In this document: piece after piece, positions 26,291 to 35,360 of the stretch
Layout of the letters: each line of letters opens with the position of its first letter
Numbering within the stretch: the stretch's first letter is position 1
Assembly: GCA_020226215.1 (NCBI GenBank)
Contig: CM035233.1
Span: forward strand, 10,850,001-10,914,000
Length of the DNA stretch: 64,000 nt
Source: Sindora glabra
Lineage: Eukaryota > Streptophyta > Magnoliopsida > Fabales > Fabaceae
Direction of reading: 5' to 3'
Notes under the pieces: model-generated
The model's input: only the letters and a program-made list of their open reading frames with translations
What the model was told of the DNA's origin: nothing
The model's database searches: none
Position numbers and translations under genes: made by a program

Positions 26291-26599
26291 CTAGGTTATA
26301 GGCGCTGGCCAACGTGGTCCAAGCATCTCTGGCTGAGTCTACTGCCGAGGTTTACTCGAAATAAGATTTTTAGCCTCCCTTCCACATGACTTCAGAATCG
26401 CATCAAATGCCTTAGCATTCTTCTCTTTCCAAAGAATAATTTCTGAACTTTCATCACTTTCTGACTCTGATGGCTTTACAACATCCCAAAGACCTTGAGC
26501 AAATAGATAGCTTTTCATGCAAACACGCCATTTTTTGTAGTTTCTCTTGTGTAGGAGCACCTTCACAACCTCATCTCCTGCCAAAGAGTTTGCGGCCAT
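26291..26599 (-). pseudogene. Gag-like (DUF4219) first exon, copy C, frameshifted
   Basis: Starts at ATG 26599 (MAANSLAGDEVVKVLLHKRN), followed by YKKWRVCMKSYLFAQGLWDV, VKPSESESDESSE, KEKNAKAFDAILKSCGREA and NLISS. The frame then runs to a stop. The family sequence resumes one base out of phase as DSARDAWTTLASAYNL and reaches a donor (AACCTAG|GTGTAT, last base 26291). One inserted base (or two lost) near 26345 explains this. The domain is homologous to copia Gag (DUF4219/UBN2) but here belongs to a host gene family. Confidence 0.85.
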
Positions 26600-29060
26600 T
26601 TTGATGGTGTGCATTCCAGGTAACACTTGTTTAGATCATTTACATAAAATACGAAGAACACTATGTGTGCATTACAGGTAACCCTGGTTTGGATCATCAA
26701 TCCACTTAGAATGAGTAAAAAAAAACTGAAAGTATGTAATTAAATTAGCATTGTGAATAGAACTTTAAGTGTAGCTGAAGTTTGACTTAAAAAACACACG
26801 AAGTACCTGATGATAGTTTAGAAACTTAGTATAAAATAGGAGCACAGAGTAGAAAAATAGAGGTATACTTTAGGCATCCGTACGTTGTTGCTCTCACTCA
26901 GCAAGAAGAAGGAAATTACAATTTTAACATTATGAAAAATGCACATATGTTCTTAAAATTGACATCTAAACAATAAAGTAAAGATGTTATATATATCAAG
27001 AGTGAGATTTGAAATTGAATTATGAATTTTTTATATCTATTAATAGATTGGGATTTACAAAAAATGAGTTTAACACAAATTTAATTGTTATTAGTTATTG
27101 ATTGCATTGTGAGTTATCATCTTATTCAAATTAGATATTTGTATAAAAGTAAGGTTAGTATTCCTTATTAAGTAAATATTCCTGATGTATAAATATTTAT
27201 ATTGATTAAAAATTTAAGCTATGATAGAGCTAGGAATTCTAGGTTGGGGGCAACTATAATCAGATGAAAATTTATTTTGACGCATGCTAAAAATTTATAA
27301 TTATTTAACAAAATTATAATTTTTTTTGATAATCTTAATTTGATGTATTGTAATTTTCTAAGAAATTAAATATAAAAATTAAGAAACAATAAATAAAATT
27401 ATAGAAGTTTATCCATGAAGGCTATAACACACATTATTTGGACGTTTGTAAAAAAGATACAATGAATATCTATAATTTTTTTTTAAAATGTAATTATTTG
27501 ATAAATTTCATATCAATGCATATTTTTATACATGTATAAACGTTTAATTGTGAAATTTTAGATAACAAAAACAAAACAAATAGTAAGTAAGTGGCAATCC
27601 TTAAAAGTTGTAACACACAAATTATTCAAAATTTTATTAGAAAAATTATAACAAAAATCTGTAAAATTTACAAAAAAATAACTAAATTAATGGAGTTTAT
27701 GTGTATACATACTTTTTTTAGATATGTATAAAGGACTATGAAATTTAGGATGATAAAATCAAAACATATAATAAATAAATAGCAATTTTAGTGCAATCAT
27801 ATTCTATACATAATGTAAATATGTACACGTGTTAATTTTAGTTCACATAATTTTTTAAAAAAATAAAATTAGAGTTAGTTAAAAGTTGAAAAATATTTTG
27901 TAACTTATTTAAACTTTTTGTTTGAAGTAAACATATACTTCTATAAAGTATTTTTATGGTATAATGCAATAAAAAAAATTCACAGTTAGCAAGAGAGAAA
28001 GACAAAAAATTGAAGTACGAAATATTTATAATTAATTAATTATAGAAGAATTATAATTTTATACCCTGTATTTGTATTTTTATCTTTTTTATAAAATTTA
28101 TTTTATTACAAAGTACATTCATTTCTTATTATAGCTATATATATTTTAAAACTTTAAAAGGTTGAAGTGGTTAATAGTTAACATACATAAAAAAAAATGG
28201 AGCCTTTTTTTCTTTTCGTTGGGAGGGGGGGGGGGGAGGGGAGGGGAAGGGAGGTGCAGGCCCAATTCCATTCCCTCTCTCGGCTTCACCTCTAGGTTTG
28301 AGGTACGATAGAAATATAATTTGCGTGCCTATGAGAGTAAAACGAAAACCTTGACAGAGGTTTCAGGAAAATGCAGAAATAATAATTATAAAATTGTAGG
28401 CTTATAGTGGGGAACCTGCTTATGTATTATTATATGTTTTTTTTTTATATAATAGATGTTTTTCTTATTCATATTTTTTTATAATTTGGAATTTTCTATA
28501 TTAATTTATTTGTATACTCTATTACATGACTCTAATTAATTTAATTGTCTAATGTTTGTTATTCAAAGAGGGGAATTTTTTTAACAATAAATTAGCCTTA
28601 TTTTATATTCAATTGACAGCTCTTAATTTATAGTCAAAATTAGTTTCAAATATCACTTTTGATGTATATAATATTGCTTACAATAAAATCAACAGTTACT
28701 TTCTTTTCATCAAGAAAAAATAACAACAGAGGTTAGAATATTCAAATATTTGTCAGACATGTGCCAACACCCTCGGTCACGATATCACATATTGTTTTAA
28801 AATATCTGTGACAAAGCTATTACTAATGATTTAATTGTGAAAGACATTTCGTAGTATAAAATTATATAGGATCAGATCGCTATGCCTCCGTGGTGATAAG
28901 AACGAAAATTGTACATTTAAATGCAAGTTTCCAAAAAATAGGTGTGTGTAAAATCTTCAATAGAAAATTCGCTATGCTAGATTTGCGAAGAGAGAGTAAT
29001 TAAAAAAAAGAAAAAAATACCTGATTGACTTCTCCAAACATACGCAACCCAAAGACGCAC
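26600..29060. other. Spacer between exon copies B and C
   Basis: Non-coding and AT-rich. It contains a striking G-rich tract (listed separately). Immediately 5' of copy C, sequence similar to the flank of copy D is present. Confidence 0.45.
28221..28254 (+). repeat. G-rich tract, potential G-quadruplex
   Basis: Six or more runs of three or more G separated by single or double A, including one run of 12. Isolated in otherwise AT-rich non-coding DNA between exon copies B and C. Confidence 0.85.
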
Positions 29061-29370
29061 CTGAGTTATACGGGGCACCCAACGTGTTCCAGGCATCTCT
29101 TGCTGAATCTTCCGCTGAGGAACCATCAAAAATAAGATCAACTGCCTCTTTTCCACATGTTTTCATAATTGCATCAAATGCCTCAGCATTCCTCTTTCTC
29201 CAATCATCAATTTTTGAACTTTCATTACTTTCTGACTGAGATGGCTTTACAACATCCCAAAGATCTTTAGCATATAAATAGCATTTCAAACAAACACGCC
29301 ATTTTTTGTAGTTTTTGTTGTCTAGGAACTCCACGGAAATTCCATCCCCTGTCAAAGTGTCTGTGCCCAT
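29061..29370 (-). CDS. Gag-like (DUF4219) first exon, copy B, open
   Basis: This is the only N-terminal exon copy that is uninterrupted. From ATG 29370 it encodes MGTDTLTGDGISVEFLDNKN, YKKWRVCLKCYLYAKDLWDV, VKPSQSESNESSK, WRKRNAEAFDAIMKTCGKEA, then DSARDAWNTLGAPYNS, up to a donor (AACTCAG|GTGCGT, last base 29061). The length (103 codons) and phase match the other copies. In the family this exon is joined to ankyrin exons; the nearest in this window is at 17.3 kb, and that one carries a MITE. Only 57 bases separate it from the donor of copy A, and the frame stays open across that spacer. Copy A could therefore be read directly into copy B if the spacer were not spliced. Whether it is expressed is unknown. 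Confidence 0.65.
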
Positions 29371-29588
29371 TTTAGGTTCGACTTGCCAAGAAGTAACCAC
29401 AGAACTAAAGAAACTGAAAACACAAACCTGGATGTAAATTACTGGCGCAGGCCAACGTGTGCCAAGCATCTCTGGCTGTGTCTTCGGCAGAGGAATAATC
29501 CAAAATAAGACCAGCTGCCTCTGTTGCGCGTGATATTAGAATTGCATGAAATGCGGCAGCATTCTTCTTTGGCTCTCTGCAATCTTGT

Positions 29589-30763
29589 AAGGTTTTAAAA
29601 TGCAGACCGCATCTCCAAATGCGGCTGCAATTTTGCGGATGTGGAAGCTTCCGTTACCGCATCTAGGCGCATTTGCGGTGCGATTGTAAATCACTGCTGT
29701 TGCGGTCTGTTGCAGACGCATTGCATCGCTAATGTGGTTGTCATGTCTGGTTGCGGACGGTTTTCACTGCATTCTTGCCGCAATCACAATCGGTCATGAA
29801 TTAAGGCAGAAGATCCCAAATGAGAAAAAAGTGGCTTGGTACTCCAAGGGTTTGGAACCCGGAGTGATGTGGTAAAATACAAATCACTAGATGGAATTAC
29901 CAAAAATCTTAATAATCTCATTCAGTAGCCTGAATTTTGCCACATCATCCTGAGTTTCAAAACCCAAGAGTACCTTAGAATTTTCCGAGAAAAAAAGATT
30001 GAGCTTACATTTACAAGAGAGCATCAGTTTTAAAAAAGAACACAATGAATAAGGGAGGGGACAAAATAATTAAGAGAGGACAAAATCATGTGAAAGTGAA
30101 AGGCAGAGAAATTGTGAGCAGTAAAATGTAGAGAAGCTGTGAGCATACACGGGAAGAAGAAAAGTTTGAAAGAGAAACAAGATTGAATAAGATTTTAAAA
30201 AAATGACTTGATAAGACTCCTATATGTGCTTTGTAGAGCAGAGTAGCTGTCTAGTTGAAGGAAAGCCAAAATTTATGATGATCGAGGACAATCACAACCC
30301 TTGGATTGTGGAAAAATAATGGGTAGATGAAGCCAGCAAATCCTATTGGGATTTGGACTGTGTATTACGGTTCATGGAGTCAAAAAAATATTAAATATTC
30401 GTTGAATGTTGAGAAGGTTTTCAACTTTGCTTCTTTAATTTATATTTATATTAATATTAATTAATTAAAATTAATTGGTTATGTTGTTTGAAGTATTCAA
30501 TGTAATTTTTTCATAACATCACGAAACAATTAGAAAAAAATTTATTTTTAATTAGTTTAGATACACTAAATTATATAAAAATGATGTTAATTAAAATTTT
30601 AAAAATTTTAAAATTATTAGACTCTTTTAATATTAAAATGTGAGAAGATTTAAAAAATTTACAATCGTAATAACTACAATCCATATTATAATATTTGCAA
30701 TATCTTTACGCATAAAAATTTAACGTGTTTGTATTTGTGACTGCAACCACAATTTAAATTCAT
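29589..30763 (-). mobile_element. Larger hAT-like element of the CAGGGATTTAAA family, decayed
   Basis: Read on the minus strand, the left end (ATGAATTTAAATTGTGGTTG) matches the MITE start CAGGGATTTAAATTGCGGTT, and the far end (TGCATTTTAAAACCTT) resembles its TTTTTTAAATCCTAG. Flanks GATTTTGT (30764-30771) and AATCTTGT (29581-29588) agree at 6 of 8 positions, consistent with an aged 8-bp duplication. The first 200 bases are rich in GCGG/CCGC motifs like the two short members. No transposase is visible. Another inverted-repeat element sits inside. Confidence 0.6.
29838..29974. mobile_element. Short inverted-repeat MITE nested in the hAT-like element
   Basis: The left arm GGTACTCCAAGGGTTTGGAA (29838 on) and the inverse of the right arm GGTACTCTTGGGTTTTGAAA (from 29974) form paired arms of about 42 bp, ending in GATGTGG(T/C)AAAAT. 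The loop is about 53 bases. Target duplication is not clear (TT on each side), so the superfamily is not assigned. Confidence 0.7.
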
Positions 30764-30837
30764 GATTTTGTTCAATAACATTCCAAAGATCTAGAGCGAA
30801 TAGATAGTTTCTCATACAAACACTCCATTTTGGGTAG

Positions 30838-31010
30838 CAGGGATTTAAATTGCGGTTGCGGTCGCGATCGCAGTCACGTCGCGATGTGGGTGAATGCAGG
30901 AAAATGAGGCTATAACGGTCTAAAATTGCGAAAAATTACGGACGCGGTCTGCCCTAAAAATGCAATATTGCGGGCAATATTGCGGTCATGGACCGTTTTT
31001 TAAATCCTAG
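30838..31010. mobile_element. hAT-like MITE in exon copy A
   Basis: A 173-bp element from CAGGGATTTAAATTGCGG to TTTTTTAAATCCTAG, flanked by TTGGGTAG (30830-30837) and CTGGGTAG (31011-31018), 7 of 8 identical. It shares TAAAATTGCGAAAAATTACG and CGGACCG-type motifs with the element at 17178-17323 and has a small internal repeat of GCAATATTGCGG. It splits a Tyr codon of the gag-like exon. Confidence 0.85.
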
Positions 31011-31146
31011 CTGGGTAGTTTTGCGTGTTTAGAAGCTCCTTCACAATCGTAGCTCCTGCCCCAGAGTTTGCGGCCATGTTACGTTCCACCTGCTTAAAAC
31101 TAAATAGAGAACAGAGAAACTGAAAGCTAGAGAACAAGTGCGTTTC

Positions 31147-31215
31147 GAGAGAGAGAGAGAGAGAGAGAGAGAAGGCGTGTGTCTGTGTTCTATTTGTAGA
31201 GAATTATATTATATA
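31147..31215 (-). promoter_or_regulatory. Probable core promoter and (CT)n 5' leader of exon copy A
   Basis: On the minus strand the order is CGCCAATTA, then a TATA box within TATATAATATAAT (31203-31215), then a pyrimidine-rich (TC)13 leader (31147-31172), then the ATG at 31077. The spacing gives a 5' leader of roughly 100 bases. TC microsatellites downstream of the TATA box are common in plant promoters. None of the other exon copies has an equally clear arrangement. Confidence 0.5.
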
Positions 31216-31218
31216 GAT

Positions 31219-31371
31219 TAATTGGCGCAAATTTGCAGTTTAGAATATGTATTAATTTATCTTTTTGCTCTCCTAAAATATTTTTTTAACTTTTAATAAT
31301 TAAAAAGTTCATGGAATATTTTTTCTTCGATACTATAAAATTCATAGGTCATTAACTCATACTTGGATTAA

Positions 31372-31404
<33 letters not shown>

Positions 31405-32607
31405 TCTTTAAGATCATACTCTTTAATAGTTTTAGTGTATTTTTTAGATACTTTTTTATATGTTACTACAGTTTTAGACTTTTTATCTGTAATTTCATAT
31501 CTCTAAAATTTTATTATAAGAGTTATGCTTGGACACATACTTGAAAAAATTTGTTTGCATACATAGTCTTGAGATTTTCATAAACGATTATTCTACTTTT
31601 CATATTTTATATAATAAGTCGAGAATTTTTAATACATATATATTGCACTTTATTGAATGAAATTGTAATTGTAATTGTAATTTTTCATATATAATTGGTA
31701 CAAAATTATAAAATTTTAAAAAAAATCGTAAAATCTTATATATAATTTAGTCACAAGTTGTATGTTCAAATTTTAAAGACACTTCCAAACTTTTCACGTG
31801 CACGCAAAGATTTTACCCTCCTTGTAACTATATTATTAAAGAATTATTTAATAATATTTATAATATTATTTTATTATTAACCTCCCGCCATTAGAATTTT
31901 GGTTCCATCACTCATATCTTAGATCATGTATGCATAGAGTGCAAATAGATGTATGTTGAATGCATGGATAGAGGGATTTAACTACTGTTATCACAAACAA
32001 GAAAGTATAAAGAATATAAGTAATATGTGTGTATATTAAATACGTAAAAGTAATTTTTATGATTGAATGGGCTGGAGCATTTTATTCTAAAATTATGTGG
32101 GAGAAATTTTGGTATCAATGCATCACTGAATTTCACTATTGAATTTATTCATTTTGCACGGCACTGCACAAATGAATAAAATTCAATAATTAAATCTGAT
32201 GCATTGATGCAACTAATTAGTTATAGTGATTACCAAAATACATACTTCCACGGATCAATTCTTCATGTTTTCCTCGCACAGTAAGAATGAATTCTATTAC
32301 TTTGTTGACATTGACAGAGATTTTTACCACATTGAAAAAGAAATATGCTATTTACGTTTGATGTATCAACCAAGCCAACTCAGCTATAAACAGTATAAGG
32401 AAAGAACGACGGATTGAACAGGACAACCGAGAAGGTTATATACATAGATATTGATTTGAACAAAGGAACTGAAACCGGTACCAGAAACCAAACAAGAGAT
32501 GGAACAGATGCATTCTTAAGAGAAAGTGCCTACAATATATAGCGAAAATAGATTTCCTGATTCCATTCCCATATTTCGCCACATATATGGGTTCAGTCCT
32601 CCCAGGC
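31219..32607. other. Upstream non-coding region of the ankyrin/PGG locus
   Basis: Non-coding, AT-rich, with an (AT)13 microsatellite at 31371-31396. A 63-codon frame at 32226-32417 has no recognisable family features and is not called. This is the genomic flank into which the MULE inserted. Confidence 0.45.
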
Positions 32608-32616
32608 TTGTTAGAG

Positions 32617-32722
32617 GGGCTTATCGACCGTTAGCCTCATTTTTTAAAATGATTTGACAAAAATGCTGCACCTAAAAAACAATTTCCCTAAATACTTTTT
32701 TTTTAAATTGCTGGGTCACATG
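32617..32722 (+). repeat. MULE left terminal inverted repeat
   Basis: Begins GGGCTTATCGACCG. Landmarks shared with the inverse of the right end are GGGCTT near the tip, TG(C/T)TGCACC about 50 bases in, a T-run and GGGTCAC/GAGTCAC about 100 bases in. Overall identity is moderate, about 60 per cent by eye. Confidence 0.75.
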
Positions 32723-32822
32723 TTGCAACTTCCCGTGACCAGGCCAGCCTGATCATGTTGAGCTGCAGCCCATGATTAATAGGCTAACTGGTCATGTGAA
32801 GTCAAACCCCATGATCAGACAA

Positions 32823-33020
32823 GCTTGGTCTCGAGACTGTTCTCCCGTGCCCCTGCACTATTCCCCCGTGCCCCCTCTCCTTGCTTGTGTTCAATATATA
32901 TACCCCCTCTAGCCCTTCAATATATCCTCCCCCTCCCCAACCCTTCAAAAACCCTTCAATATATCCTCCCCTTCCCACCAGCGGCCATAATTTGTTCAAT
33001 ATTTATTCCCCCCTCCCTCA
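32823..33020 (+). repeat. C-rich subterminal repeats in the MULE
   Basis: A block with strong C/T bias on the plus strand. It is built from partly repeated units such as CCCTTCAATATATCCTCCCC (twice) and CCCCGTGCCCC. It generates long open frames on both strands without gene-like composition. Such strand-biased subterminal blocks may be transposase-binding or simply repetitive. Confidence 0.7.
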
Positions 33021-33202
33021 GTAGTAGTCATAATTTGTTCATCCTTATTGTGAAAATTTTTCAAAAGGTCATTATACAAGTAAGATATTTATTTAAAAAA
33101 AATATTTTTAGATGGTATAGAAATATAAGTTGTGTTCAAGAGAATATTTATTACAAGTATTCCCTTATTTTATTTTGTATTGGTAGTAGGCATTATAATT
33201 AG

Positions 33203-35360
33203 ATTATTATTATTTTATTATTATATTTGTATTTGTTATTCTTATCTGTTTATTATGATATCTGTACTTTTTTAGTTTTCCTATGTTATTGTACCTATGG
33301 GTATTATTTTAATTTCCTTGTATTATTTTAGTTTATTTTTATTATTATAGTGTTTAAGTATATTATTATAGTTCTAGTTTATCTAAATTATGCATGTTAT
33401 GTATATTGTTATAATTTGAATTATTATGCTTATGGGTTAGGCATTATAAAAAAAGAATAAAAAGATCTAAAGACTTGAAAATTTTGATTTAATTAAGCAT
33501 AAATATTTATATAATTAAGAAAAATATAATCAGATAAGTTTAAGTATTTTATAAACAATAGAAAGAAATTCTTACATTTGCCTATAAGAAATGCTATTGG
33601 TACTAATTCAAAAGTGAAAAAAATTTAAAAGTGTATATTATTTTGCTTGACTCATTAACCTTTAAAATAATATTATAATACGCATAATGTTGAATAATTA
33701 ATATTCTATATCTCAGGGCCGTTTGATTCAAATTAAGGAAAGAAAATAAAATTAGGAGAGGGAATTGAGGGGAAAGGAAAGGAAAGGAATAGCTTCTAAT
33801 TATCCAATCCATTTGATCCAAGTTTTTCTAATTTACTCTATAAGTAATCATTATTGTAGAAAATAATTTACTTATAATTATTATTGAAATAGTCATAATA
33901 TAGTTTATCTTCTTATTTTTCTTTTATCTACCAATATCGTAATTTTTATAATTGCTTAACATTAATTATTAATATGTTTTTGATACTATTTTTATTATCA
34001 TTCTTATTATTACAACACTATTAATACATTAATAATAATTAATATTATCATAATAATATTAAGTATTAATTTTAATTTAATTATGAATTGTAATGTTTAT
34101 TATTATTTTGTTAATATTATTAAATATTAAAGACTTAAAAATATTATAATATTAAAATTAGTAATTATTAAAATAAATATAATGTTATTAATATATTTAA
34201 ATAATTTTTATAATATTTAATATTTAGTAATATTATATATCTATTAAGTAAATGTTAACAATATTATTAATAAATAATTAAAACTATTTTATTTAAATGT
34301 TATTTAATTATATTATAACTATTGTATAAAATGAAATAATTTTTTATCTATTTGTTATTAATTATAATTATTATTTCATTGATATTATCATAAATAATTA
34401 TTTTGATAATTATTTTATTAATATTATTATCTATTTTTATGTTATATAGTTAATAATATTTACTAATATGATTAAATTCATTATAAATTTAATTGCTAAT
34501 ATTTTTTATTGTTATTATTTCATTTGTTACTTTATTATTTATCTATTTTCTTTGTAATAAGGATAGTTATAATTCTATCATGAATAATTATTATTTTATT
34601 ATTGTGATTAAATGATTATTTTTATTAATAATATTAAATAATTAGTTTATTAATTAATTTATTATATACATTATAATACTTATTATATGATTATTTATTT
34701 TTATCTAACCATTTTTATTATAAACTATTATTTATTAAATACGATCATTTTTTACTTATATAAATAGCTTGCAAGGATAAATTGTTATTATTATTATTGT
34801 TATCATCGTATTGAAGATGACAGACTTAAAACCCATAACTTGTTTATTATCGTTCTTTATAAACTTATTTTATTATATTTACTTTCACAAAATTTGAGAT
34901 TTAAAATTGAACTTAAATTAAACTGTTAAGTAGTTATTAATAAATAAGTTAAATTAGACATTTAAAATAGGTATAAAAATTAATTGATTATAATAAAATA
35001 TATTTAAAATTATTTCTTTCTAAAAACTTAAGAATGTTTAATTTTTATGCTTAATTGAAAATTAAATTTCTTATGGAGAAATTCAAAGATAATTTAGATA
35101 AGAAATTATACACGTGTGTCTGAATATAGCATTATAAGAAGATAAATAAGTGATAAACTATAAAATTTAAGTTCATAGGAGTAATATATGTGTACGTAAA
35201 TATTTAAGATTGACATATGAAATAATTAGTTAATTAACTAAAAAGAGTGAAATAATTATGAGCAATTATATAGAAATAATTAATTATAGTTGTTTTTATA
35301 ATTAGGATACACCTTTCAATACTAAATGAATTTTCTTCTTGAGATGACTCAAGGCTAACC
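33203..35360. other. MULE 5' non-coding region
   Basis: Very AT-rich sequence upstream of the transposase. It is dominated by TTATTA/TAATAA repeats (33.9-34.8 kb). A segment starting CAGGGCCGTTTGATTC (33714) looks like the start of an hAT- or PIF-type insertion, but no matching inverse end was found. Confidence 0.5.

Larger units (their letters stand above)
29428..31077 (-). pseudogene. Gag-like (DUF4219) first exon, copy A, split by two hAT insertions
   Basis: Starts at ATG 31077 (MAANSGAGATIVKELLNTQN), then is cut at the Tyr codon by the 173-bp MITE at 30838-31010. It resumes as YPKWSVCMRNYLFALDLWNV and is cut again at 30763 by the 1.2-kb insert. The last part (29580-29428) encodes KNAAAFHAILISRATEAAGL, SSAEDTARDAWHTLA and a donor (CATCCAG|GTTTGT). 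A stretch of about ten codons between the two flanks of the larger insert is missing. It is the most upstream copy and the only one with a recognisable promoter in front. Confidence 0.8.

Noticed and set aside
29536..29721. Minus-strand frame of 61 codons
   Set aside because: Lies mostly in the decayed hAT-like element joined to the end of exon copy A.
32802..33202. Open frames on both strands over the C-rich block
   Set aside because: Low-complexity Pro/Leu/Ser or Gly-rich translations of repeat units; no gene-like composition or family match.
33714..33840. CAGGGCCGTTTGATTC start suggesting an hAT or PIF insertion
   Set aside because: No inverse end or target duplication found, so no element was called.
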